The position numbers were made by a program, and so were the translations under genes. A stretch of 64,000 nucleotides of DNA, taken from Corallium rubrum. Its lineage: Eukaryota; Cnidaria; Anthozoa; Scleralcyonacea; Coralliidae. Within the stretch, counting starts at the first letter, position 1. Each line of letters opens with the position of its first letter. Where the stretch lies: the NCBI GenBank assembly GCA_964035015.1, contig OZ035997.1:17130923-17194922 (forward strand), in the 5' to 3' direction. The notes beneath the pieces are model-generated. The model saw only the letters and a list, made by a program, of their open reading frames with translations. It searched no databases and had not been told where the DNA came from. Of this stretch, positions 31,766 to 40,551 are shown in pieces.

Positions 31766-33166
31766 ATGGCGATTCCTTATTCTAATCGCACCGCTACTAT
31801 TACCTTGTCTGATCTTGCGCTCGCATCGGGCCCCCGTGTGCGACCCCAAGAAATTTTGGATGAATTTTTCGTCCAGTTTGATCAGGTTCCCCAGGTAGTC
31901 CTGGGTATCCAGATGACCGGCCTTAATACTGCCCGTGCCACCTTTGCTTCTGCTGAAGTAATGGAGGAATTAATTAATTTGGGTTTGTCCTTTCGTGGCC
32001 AGCCGGTTGTCATTGCGCCTTTTTCATCTAAGAAATGGGTTACGCTCACTCGCCTCCCCTATGGCATCCCTATGGAGGAGGCCAAACGCATTCTTTCTGC
32101 GTATGGTGTGGTTTACAATTGTAAACATGAATTGTACCGCGGCATTCAAATTGGCACGCGATCCTTTTTAATGGACGTTAAGCGCCCGATCCCATCGATG
32201 ATTTACATCAAGGGTCATCGGTGCCTTATTTTTTATCGGGGACAGCCCCGTACGTGTTTCCGTTGCCGGCAACCAGGTCACGAAAGTTCTACCTGTCCTG
32301 GGCGCCCCCAACAGTTGGGCAATGGTCCTCCTGCGCAGCACCAGGACACTGCTCCCTCTACTGAGCAAATATCTGCCCAGTCTGATGTTCCGGACGCGCC
32401 CTCTACGACAATAGGGGGTCCTACACCGCGTCCTGCCCTTGTGACGTCCGAACCTGCCACTTATGCCTCTGTTTTATCCGGGGCGCGAACAGCGGTTACT
32501 AGTGCGCTGGCCCCAATTAACGAAGGCGCTTCCACGTCCTTTGCTTCGGCGGAGCTGGGAGCGCAGCCGACCCTGACCGCCTCGCCACTGGCTGGTAGTA
32601 GCGTTATGTCCGCTTCGGTCGCCGTTGACGGCCGTTCCATCCCAACTACTCCTCCTCGGAAGAAGGGGAGAATGGAAGTCCAACAGCCAGTTGGAGTATC
32701 TGAGGGTGAATTTAGCATTCTTCCGCCAGCGCCACCCGTAACTGACGAACCCGGTTTGGATGAAGAATCGGGTCCCGTCTCAGAAAGTGAAGACGATGAC
32801 AATGCCTTTGAGTCATCTGACGATATGGCTGGGGTCGACGATCCACCGGCCTCCACCGCTGCTGTGGGTTCCTCCTCCCCACTTACGCAATACACTCCGA
32901 ACCTCCCGGTTTCGGAGAAGGCAAAGTATGGTGTTCTGTCAAAGTTAGCTTCTAAGCGGAACCCAAAAGGTAAATCTGGCAGAGGGAAAACTCTAGCCTA
33001 CAAAAGTACGATGCTTTCATGCATCCGCAAGCGTACATCTCCAACATTGTATGCTGGCTCTAAGCACCAATTGAGTACTCTAGCAAAGATGCTTCCGAAA
33101 CCCGACAAAAAGGGGCGTCTCCCTCGTAGGGGTGGCCCCCCATTGTCCCCATCTTTAGATGTTTAG
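31766..33166 (+). CDS. ORF1 nucleic-acid-binding protein of the autonomous element
   Basis: 466 residues from ATG 31766, chosen because homology with the other ORF1 proteins begins at its PYSNR segment and the upstream region is dominated by hairpins. ORF1 proteins of this superclade coat element RNA in the RNP. An RRM-like segment around residues 85-160 contains KKWVTLTRLPYG, then SAYGVV. A zinc knuckle C164-X2-C167-X4-H172-X4-C177 follows. The C-terminal half is Ser/Pro/Thr- and Asp/Glu-rich and ends in a Lys/Arg-rich tail. It differs there from the 1.8-kb elements, which have another C-terminal domain. The stop codon directly abuts the ORF2 start (TAGATG), suggesting termination-reinitiation for ORF2. 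Confidence 0.85.
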   Translation: MAIPYSNRTATITLSDLALASGPRVRPQEILDEFFVQFDQVPQVVLGIQMTGLNTARATFASAEVMEELINLGLSFRGQPVVIAPFSSKKWVTLTRLPYGIPMEEAKRILSAYGVVYNCKHELYRGIQIGTRSFLMDVKRPIPSMIYIKGHRCLIFYRGQPRTCFRCRQPGHESSTCPGRPQQLGNGPPAQHQDTAPSTEQISAQSDVPDAPSTTIGGPTPRPALVTSEPATYASVLSGARTAVTSALAPINEGASTSFASAELGAQPTLTASPLAGSSVMSASVAVDGRSIPTTPPRKKGRMEVQQPVGVSEGEFSILPPAPPVTDEPGLDEESGPVSESEDDDNAFESSDDMAGVDDPPASTAAVGSSSPLTQYTPNLPVSEKAKYGVLSKLASKRNPKGKSGRGKTLAYKSTMLSCIRKRTSPTLYAGSKHQLSTLAKMLPKPDKKGRLPRRGGPPLSPSLDV

Positions 33167-36100
33167 ATGGCGGGCATCCGCATTATTACACTAAATGTCG
33201 AAGGGCTCAGGTCCCTCCAGAATCGCCAGACGCTCATGAGCTGGCTCAATTGTTTTTTACCTGAAATTGTGTGTTTGCAGGAAACCCATTCAACCTCAGA
33301 GGCCGAGTTCGACGGCTGGTTTTCTAGCAATAACTTGTCTATTAATAATTCAAACCGGTACAAGTACGTTTCCTCGCCAGGCTCCGACAGGAGTTGTGGC
33401 GTGGCCATTCTCTACCGTCCAAGTTTGGAGGTAGTGCGGAGTTGGAAAGACGATTCGGGCAGACTCGTCACCGTAGAATTCCGTCGTGCCAATTTTAATT
33501 TCCAGGTTGCATGTATATATGGCCCCAACACCAAGCGGGCCGGCACCTCCTTTTTCGAATCCATGTATCAGGCACTTGATCCGGATGTCCCAGCGCTCTT
33601 GTGCGGCGACTTTAATACCGTGGTGGACCCATATGTCGATCGGTTTGGGTGTAACCCAACTTCCGCTTGGGCCTATAATTGGTCTTCCACTCTCCGTGAT
33701 CTAATGGAAACTTGCGATCTCTGCGATGCTTGGCGGGCCAAGCATGCGGGTGTTGCGGATTTTACATGGAGAAGGCCCAATGGGTCCCAGGGTTCTCGGA
33801 TCGACATGATCTGGATCCCGCAGAGGTATCTCAGCCTTGTCACGTCGGTAGACATCTTCCCTTTTTTTCGTTCCGACCATTCATGCGTGTTCTTGGACAT
33901 CAACCTGCCTTCGGTGGTTGAGCGAGGCAGGGGGTTGTGGAAGTTTAATACATCCCACCTACGTGACGCGGCCTTTTGTCGTAAGGTTAATGAGTTTTGG
34001 ACTGCCTGGCGCCTAGAACGGGCGCGGTTCCACTTCCTTTCGGCCTGGTGGGACGCAGGTAAAGTTCGCCTCAAGCGCCTGATTCGCGAGTATTCTCGTG
34101 AAAAATCGACAAACCATAAGCTTACAGTTAAATCGTTAACCCAAACCCTCTACCACCTGCAGCGAAGAATTAATAATGGCGAACAGCTCCATGGTCTGTT
34201 GGCAGATGTTAAGGCGGAGTTGGCTTCGGAACTCCTTATGGAAGCAGAAGGTGCCAAGCTGAGAGCCCAGATTCGTTGGGCAGAGGAAGGGGAATCGTCC
34301 ACGGCGTACTTCCTGCGGCAAGAGAAAGCCCGGGGACAGCAGCGCCTTATTAGCGGTGTAAACCGCCCTGATGGCTCTCTGGCCTCATCGACCCAAGCGA
34401 TGTTAGATGTTTGGCGCGACTATTATTCCGGCTTGTTCACCTCGCAACATCTCGAGGAGGAGAGTCAAGCAACCTTCCTGGATAGTCTTGAGCGTACTTT
34501 GTCCCCCACCAACATCGAGTCGTGTGAGGGTGATCTCACGGAAGACGAATGCAAAAACGCATTAAAGCAAATGTCGTCCAAGAAGTCTCCAGGGGTAGAT
34601 GGGCTCCCAGCCGAGTTTTTTCTCCGGTTTTGGGGACTGTTAGGCCCTGACCTGGTCGCTGTTCTAAATTCCTGCTACCATTGTGGAAGACTTTCTAAGT
34701 CCCAGCGTTCGGGGGCAATTACCCTCCTGTTTAAAAAGGGCGATCCCCTTGATACGGCGAACTGGCGTCCTATCACCCTCCTGTGCGTGGACTACAAAAT
34801 CGCAGCTAAGGCGTTAGCTAACCGCCTTCTTAGAGTCATCGCATCCGTTGTGTCTCCCGATCAGGTTTGCGGTATTCCGGGGAGATTCATGGGGGAAAAT
34901 GTGCGCTTACTCCACGATGTTGTTGCTTACGCTAACTCCGAAGCGTTACCGGCAGCCATTCTGTCATTAGACCAGGAAAAGGCTTTCGACCGGGTCGAAT
35001 GGTCTTACATGAATAAGGTTCTAGTCAGGATGGGCTTTGGCCCCTCTTTCCTGAAGTGGGTGAATTTGCTGTATACAGGTGTATCCTCAGCAGTGATGGT
35101 GAACGGCTTCATTTCAATGCCATTTTCGGTTTCCAGGGGGGTGCGTCAGGGTTGTCCCCTCTCGCCATTGTTGTACGTTCTGGTGGCGGAATCTTTGGCT
35201 TGCGCAATTCGCGCGGACTCGTCCATTGATGGTTTTCCCCTCCCTGGAGGGTGTAAACGAGTCAAGCTGTCTCAATACGCTGACGATACGACTACCCTTG
35301 TTGCCTCGGACGAGTCAATGGTTAACTTGTTCAGCCTCTTTGGGCGGTATGAGCAAGCCTCGGGTGCAAAGTTGAACCAACGTAAGTGCCACGGGCTCCT
35401 TCTCGGCCCATGGCGTTCTCGCACGTCCCTTCCGGTTCAGCTCCAGTGGTCCTCCACTTGCATTGTTGCCCTCGGAAGTCGCGTCGCCAATGATGGTGCA
35501 GAGGACTGGGGTCCTCTCGTGGGGCAACTCGAGCTCCTTTTGTCCTCTTGGTCTCGTCGCTCCTTGTCATTCCGCGGACGGGCCCTCATCGCCAACATTT
35601 TGGGACTAAGTATCTTTTGGTACTTGGCTTCGGTCAGCACAATGCCACCTGATGTCACCCAGCGGATCAACGCTCTCGTATTCCCCTTTGTTTGGGGCAA
35701 AAAGCGGGAGTGGCTTCGTCGTGAGTCTGTCACCCAGCCCCCTGATTGTGGTGGGCTCGGTGTTGTGGACGTATCTCGTAAGGTCCTTTCCTTGCAGGTA
35801 CTGTGGGTCAAACGTTTCCTCCTTGGCGAGGATCGCGGTTGGCAGAGCTTTTTCGCCCATTATCTCCGTCGCGCCTTTTTGGCGGAACCCGTAAGTCGGG
35901 TCTTTGAATTAACGTCTGCGTCTCCCGCGACCTTGCGCCGTTTGCCTCCGTTTTACCGGTCCGTCCTCGAAGCATGGTTTGCTGTTGGGGGGTGCCGTGC
36001 GTTCGGTGCCTGGTTGGTTCCTCGTGGCAACGCTGCACCAATTCCCCTTGCCGAATTGTCGGCCAGTGCAGCTTACCGGTCATTGGCAGTTCACCAGCCA

Positions 36101-36700
36101 CACCGCTGTGTAGCCAAGTTTGAGTTTCTGGGTCCCATCCGTTGGAAATACATGTGGGCGTGCATGGGTCTCTGGCGCTTCCTCCGCCCAGTTCAAGACA
36201 CCTCGTGGCTGATTGCTCATGGCATTCTCCCCACCGCTGACCGCCTCATCCGGTTTGGCATGTCCAATGTTGTTCCTCTATGTCACTGTGGTGCAGTAGA
36301 GGACTTGGTCCATCTCTTTACCGAGTGTTCCTTTACGAACCCGCTTTTTGGCTGGTTTTCTTCCCTGCTGGGACAGGCTCGCCCTCGCTCCCCATGGCCT
36401 TCTCGGAAGGAAATCCTACTCGGTTTTGACCGTCCTTCTGGAGTTCCTTTAGGCTTTGCAGCACTGATGGGCATTCTCCGTCATGGTATCTGGCTTGCCC
36501 GGAATGCGCACCGCTTTGATGGCGTTCAACCGGATCATCGTCTTGTTTTAAGGCGTTGTCGATCATCGTTTCGGTTTCTTCTCCGAATTCAGCGTCGCCA
36601 CTGCAGCTATTCGGTCTTTCATGACGTCTGGCTGGCTGGGGGCATTTTTGGTTCGATCACTCCGGAAGGGGGCGTTGTTTTTACTCCAACGCTCTGCTGA
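33167..36700 (+). CDS. ORF2 endonuclease-reverse transcriptase
   Basis: 1177 residues. The protein nicks the U2 target and primes reverse transcription there. N-terminal APE-like endonuclease (about 1-240): LNVEGL with N10, CLQETH with E39, ACIYGPN, LCGDFNT, RIDMIWIP and SDHS, i.e. the set of catalytic and binding motifs. Reverse transcriptase (about 515-780): NWRPITLL, D602 in LSLDQEKAFDRVEW, GVRQGCPLSP, and the catalytic Y704-A-D-D. A C-terminal zinc motif C1039-X-C1041-X7-H1049-X4-C1054 matches the Cys motif of L1/Tx1 ORF2. No interruption is seen. No restriction-like endonuclease or RNase H domain was noticed. Sequence specificity for U2 is inferred from the insertion site. Confidence 0.93.
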   Translation: MAGIRIITLNVEGLRSLQNRQTLMSWLNCFLPEIVCLQETHSTSEAEFDGWFSSNNLSINNSNRYKYVSSPGSDRSCGVAILYRPSLEVVRSWKDDSGRLVTVEFRRANFNFQVACIYGPNTKRAGTSFFESMYQALDPDVPALLCGDFNTVVDPYVDRFGCNPTSAWAYNWSSTLRDLMETCDLCDAWRAKHAGVADFTWRRPNGSQGSRIDMIWIPQRYLSLVTSVDIFPFFRSDHSCVFLDINLPSVVERGRGLWKFNTSHLRDAAFCRKVNEFWTAWRLERARFHFLSAWWDAGKVRLKRLIREYSREKSTNHKLTVKSLTQTLYHLQRRINNGEQLHGLLADVKAELASELLMEAEGAKLRAQIRWAEEGESSTAYFLRQEKARGQQRLISGVNRPDGSLASSTQAMLDVWRDYYSGLFTSQHLEEESQATFLDSLERTLSPTNIESCEGDLTEDECKNALKQMSSKKSPGVDGLPAEFFLRFWGLLGPDLVAVLNSCYHCGRLSKSQRSGAITLLFKKGDPLDTANWRPITLLCVDYKIAAKALANRLLRVIASVVSPDQVCGIPGRFMGENVRLLHDVVAYANSEALPAAILSLDQEKAFDRVEWSYMNKVLVRMGFGPSFLKWVNLLYTGVSSAVMVNGFISMPFSVSRGVRQGCPLSPLLYVLVAESLACAIRADSSIDGFPLPGGCKRVKLSQYADDTTTLVASDESMVNLFSLFGRYEQASGAKLNQRKCHGLLLGPWRSRTSLPVQLQWSSTCIVALGSRVANDGAEDWGPLVGQLELLLSSWSRRSLSFRGRALIANILGLSIFWYLASVSTMPPDVTQRINALVFPFVWGKKREWLRRESVTQPPDCGGLGVVDVSRKVLSLQVLWVKRFLLGEDRGWQSFFAHYLRRAFLAEPVSRVFELTSASPATLRRLPPFYRSVLEAWFAVGGCRAFGAWLVPRGNAAPIPLAELSASAAYRSLAVHQPHRCVAKFEFLGPIRWKYMWACMGLWRFLRPVQDTSWLIAHGILPTADRLIRFGMSNVVPLCHCGAVEDLVHLFTECSFTNPLFGWFSSLLGQARPRSPWPSRKEILLGFDRPSGVPLGFAALMGILRHGIWLARNAHRFDGVQPDHRLVLRRCRSSFRFLLRIQRRHCSYSVFHDVWLAGGIFGSITPEGGVVFTPTLC

Positions 36701-37380
36701 CATTCCAGAAGCAAATTGCGTTCCCGCTCAGTCCAGAGCGCTCGTTTTACTATGGCCATTCGGGCCTCTTTTATCGTTTTTAACGCGTCTCCCATTCCTT
36801 ATTTTCTTGTAGACACTCTCTCCAGGAAAGACCGACTTTTTAGGCGTCTTCTGATACTGCTCGGTGTCAGTTAAGGCGAGACAGTGTCATGGCCCATACT
36901 CCGGTTTGGGTCCCCCTTAGGCCATTTTTTTAATTAGATGTGTGTAACCGTGTGTGGAGATAGCGCCGGCGGAACCTGCTTGCAGGGGGCCGCATGGGGA
37001 TCTCTAATTTTTAATTAAAATCGTCTGGTCTCTTGACTAGGCGTCGTCTTCTCGGATAAGGACGTTAAACCGGAGGTCCACCTCCGATTTGGGCAAACAC
37101 CCGGTGAGGTTCTTTTAGTTGTGAGTCTTCTCACGGCCTGCGGGCTCGTCACATCTCAACGTTACCATCGTTCTTTCATCAATTTTGTCTCATAAGGTCA
37201 CCTAGTGAACCCTTTGCACACTCATATATGTCTTATCAGGCGTGGAGGAAGGTTCATTACCTTCATGAGACATCGATGTGGCTCGTAGCCACCTCCGCAG
37301 GAAAACTCTCATTCACACGATTTCAGGGCTCATTTGCACCGTCGAGTCTGTTAGTTAATCGTGAGAGTTTAACCCAAAAC
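36701..37380 (+). other. 3' UTR of the autonomous element
   Basis: Contains hairpins CGGAGGT/ACCTCCG (37071-37086), GTGAG-TCTT-CTCAC near 37121 and GTGGCT-CGT-AGCCAC (37278-37292). The last is followed by CTCCGC, and CATTTGCACCG and TTTAAC...AAAAC come later, all echoed in order at the 3' end of the 1.8-kb elements. Likely the template region recognised by ORF2. Confidence 0.6.
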
Positions 37381-37546
37381 AAGATCAAGTGTAGTATCTG
37401 TTCTTATCAGCTTAATATCTGATATGCCAGGCAACGCCTGGCTCATATATTAAACTGATTTTTGGGCTTCGGCCATGGGATTGAAGCTTGCTTCGCCCTG
37501 GCCACGGGTTGTCTCGGTATCGCACTACCTCCGAGTACGGCCCTCT
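37381..37546 (+). pseudogene. U2 3' fragment of copy 28
   Basis: nt 23 onward, directly after the element's CCCAAAAC. Confidence 0.92.
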
Positions 37547-37866
37547 TCCCTTCGGGGAAGAACATCACTATCGAAAATAAAGTAAAAACTCATCAACAAC
37601 ACAACTACATACACGGCTCCCTTCCACTAATTTCGCACATCAATTCTTTATATTTTACAGATATCAACAGAACCCATCGAGTTCGACGCCGCAAGACAAC
37701 ACCGTCGCTAAAGACACCGAGAGGGTAGAGCAAGCACGTTTCTTTCCTCATTTTTGTTTAATCGGCATGCTGGCTATCGGAATTCAGTTGGCGACAAATT
37801 ACCCTATTAACCACATGCCGCTGACTCGTAGTACCCGGTCATAGGCTTTCTGCGACAAACACATGC

Positions 37867-37955
37867 ATACTTACCTGACGCGAGAGGTACTTTGATCAAC
37901 AAGGAAGTCCTCTCAGGATGAGGCCCTCTCATTGCACTTCGACTGGGTTGACTCC

Positions 37956-37987
<32 letters not shown>

Positions 37988-38030
37988 TATAATTTCTGGT
38001 AGTGGGGACCTGCGTTCGCGCTCGTCCCCT
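37867..38030 (+). ncRNA. U1 snRNA copy 28
   Basis: Full length; as copy 2. Confidence 0.95.
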
Positions 38031-38182
38031 TACAACAAACCAATCAAAAGCAAACTCATCCAACGCGCGAGCACACGGGCTTCGTGGAACATTCGATTTC
38101 ACCGTTCTTATGTTCCTCGTCGACCTCTCGTGCCACAACGCCGAACGACCGCTATAAAAGCGATATTTTCACCTCCTCCAAT

Positions 38183-38244
38183 GTCTACGACCATACCACC
38201 GGGAAAGCACCGGTTCTCGTCTGATCACCGAAGTTAAGCCCGGG

Positions 38245-38278
<34 letters not shown>

Positions 38279-38302
38279 GGGAATACCCCGTGTCGTAGAC
38301 AC
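38183..38302 (+). rRNA. 5S rRNA copy 28 (G62 type)
   Basis: Full length; as copy 12. Confidence 0.95.
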
Positions 38303-38415
38303 CTTTTTCTTTTTTCTTTCTTTCAGACGCTTCGAGCGCGTGGGCTGACCTGGGCCGAACCACATCGTTGCTCCAGCTTCTTCCCGGGCAAAACATAACT
38401 TTTTTATGGGTCGTT

Positions 38416-38603
38416 ATCGCTTCTCGGCCTATTGGCTAAGATCAAGTGTAGTATCTGTTCTTATCAGCTTAATATCTGATATGCCAGGCAACGCCTGGCT
38501 CATATATTAAACTGATTTTTGGGCTTCGGCCATGGGATTGAAGCTTGCTTCGCCCTGGCCACGGGTTGTCTCGGTATCGCACTACCTCCGAGTACGGCCC
38601 TCT
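38416..38603 (+). ncRNA. U2 snRNA copy 29
   Basis: Full length; as copy 2. Confidence 0.95.
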
Positions 38604-38923
38604 TCCCTTCGGGGAAGAACATCACTATCGAAAATAAAGTAAAAACTCATCAACAACACAACTACATACACGGCTCCCTTCCACTAATTTCGCACATCAA
38701 TTCTTTATATTTTACAGATATCAACAGAACCCATCGAGTTCGACGCCGCAAGACAACACCGTCGCTAAAGACACCGAGAGGGTAGAGCAAGCACGTTTCT
38801 TTCCTCATTTTTGTTTAATCGGCATGCTGGCTATCGGAATTCAGTTGGCGACAAATTACCCTATTAACCACATGCCGCTGACTCGTAGTACCCGGTCATA
38901 GGCTTTCTGCGACAAACACATGC

Positions 38924-39012
38924 ATACTTACCTGACGCGAGAGGTACTTTGATCAACAAGGAAGTCCTCTCAGGATGAGGCCCTCTCATTGCACTTCGAC
39001 TGGGTTGACTCC

Positions 39013-39044
<32 letters not shown>

Positions 39045-39087
39045 TATAATTTCTGGTAGTGGGGACCTGCGTTCGCGCTCGTCCCCT
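38924..39087 (+). ncRNA. U1 snRNA copy 29
   Basis: Full length; as copy 2. Confidence 0.95.
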
Positions 39088-39239
39088 TACAACAAACCAA
39101 TCAAAAGCAAACTCATCCAACGCGCGAGCACACGGGCTTCGTGGAACATTCGATTTCACCGTTCTTATGTTCCTCGTCGACCTCTCGTGCCACAACGCCG
39201 AACGACCGCTATAAAAGCGATATTTTCACCTCCTCCAAT

Positions 39240-39301
39240 GTCTACGACCATACCACCGGGAAAGCACCGGTTCTCGTCTGATCACCGAAGTTAAGCCCGG
39301 G

Positions 39302-39335
<34 letters not shown>

Positions 39336-39359
39336 GGGAATACCCCGTGTCGTAGACAC
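39240..39359 (+). rRNA. 5S rRNA copy 29 (G62 type)
   Basis: Full length; as copy 12. Confidence 0.95.
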
Positions 39360-39472
39360 CTTTTTCTTTTTTCTTTCTTTCAGACGCTTCGAGCGCGTGG
39401 GCTGACCTGGGCCGAACCACATCGTTGCTCCAGCTTCTTCCCGGGCAAAACATAACTTTTTTATGGGTCGTT

Positions 39473-39660
39473 ATCGCTTCTCGGCCTATTGGCTAAGATC
39501 AAGTGTAGTATCTGTTCTTATCAGCTTAATATCTGATATGCCAGGCAACGCCTGGCTCATATATTAAACTGATTTTTGGGCTTCGGCCATGGGATTGAAG
39601 CTTGCTTCGCCCTGGCCACGGGTTGTCTCGGTATCGCACTACCTCCGAGTACGGCCCTCT
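39473..39660 (+). ncRNA. U2 snRNA copy 30
   Basis: Full length; followed by the type A spacer variant AAAGC inside an otherwise type B region. Confidence 0.95.
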
Positions 39661-39980
39661 TCCCTTCGGGGAAGAACATCACTATCGAAAATAAAGCAAA
39701 AACTCATCAACAACACAACTACATACACGGCTCCCTTCCACTAATTTCGCACATCAATTCTTTATATTTTACAGATATCAACAGAACCCATCGAGTTCGA
39801 CGCCGCAAGACAACACCGTCGCTAAAGACACCGAGAGGGTAGAGCAAGCACGTTTCTTTCCTCATTTTTGTTTAATCGGCATGCTGGCTATCGGAATTCA
39901 GTTGGCGACAAATTACCCTATTAACCACATGCCGCTGACTCGTAGTACCCGGTCATAGGCTTTCTGCGACAAACACATGC

Positions 39981-40069
39981 ATACTTACCTGACGCGAGAG
40001 GTACTTTGATCAACAAGGAAGTCCTCTCAGGATGAGGCCCTCTCATTGCACTTCGACTGGGTTGACTCC

Positions 40070-40101
<32 letters not shown>

Positions 40102-40144
40102 TATAATTTCTGGTAGTGGGGACCTGCGTTCGCGCTCGTCCCCT
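39981..40144 (+). ncRNA. U1 snRNA copy 30
   Basis: Full length; as copy 2. Confidence 0.95.
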
Positions 40145-40296
40145 TACAACAAACCAATCAAAAGCAAACTCATCCAACGCGCGAGCACACGGGCTTCGTG
40201 GAACATTCGATTTCACCGTTCTTATGTTCCTCGTCGACCTCTCGTGCCACAACGCCGAACGACCGCTATAAAAGCGATATTTTCACCTCCTCCAAT

Positions 40297-40357
40297 GTCT
40301 ACGACCATACCACCGGGAAAGCACCGGTTCTCGTCTGATCACCGAAGTTAAGCCCGG

Positions 40358-40392
<35 letters not shown>

Positions 40393-40416
40393 GGGAATAC
40401 CCCGTGTCGTAGACAC
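40297..40416 (+). rRNA. 5S rRNA copy 30 (U62 type)
   Basis: T at nt 62 although the TATA flank is type B (GACCGC): a mosaic unit. Confidence 0.95.
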
Positions 40417-40529
40417 CTTTTTCTTTTTTCTTTCTTTCAGACGCTTCGAGCGCGTGGGCTGACCTGGGCCGAACCACATCGTTGCTCCAGCTTCTTCCCG
40501 GGCAAAACATAACTTTTTTATGGGTCGTT

Positions 40530-40551
40530 ATCGCTTCTCGGCCTATTGGCT
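40530..40551 (+). pseudogene. U2 5' fragment (nt 1-22) of copy 31
   Basis: Interrupted after TTGGCT by NA-2. Confidence 0.92.

Larger units (their letters stand above)
31296..37380 (+). mobile_element. Autonomous U2-specific non-LTR retrotransposon (Tx1 clade, Keno-like)
   Basis: 6085 bp placed exactly between U2 nt 22 and 23, in the U2 sense. Order: structured leader 31296-31765, ORF1 31766-33166, ORF2 33167-36700, 3' UTR 36701-37380 ending in CCCAAAAC. There are no LTRs and no poly(A) tail. The APE-type endonuclease and the style of reverse transcriptase fit the L1/Tx1 superclade; Keno is the Tx1-clade group known to target U2 snRNA genes. The other U2-specific group, Utopia, uses a restriction-like endonuclease, which is not seen here. 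Both frames are open throughout, so this copy is potentially active. Confidence 0.88.

Noticed and set aside
33163-36566. Frames of 60-140 codons overlapping ORF2 in other phases
   Set aside because: Entirely within the strongly supported endonuclease-RT gene and without motifs of their own.
31296-37380. Utopia-type element with a restriction-like endonuclease
   Set aside because: ORF2 has an N-terminal APE-like endonuclease and a C-terminal Cys motif, and no PD-(D/E)XK-like domain was noticed.
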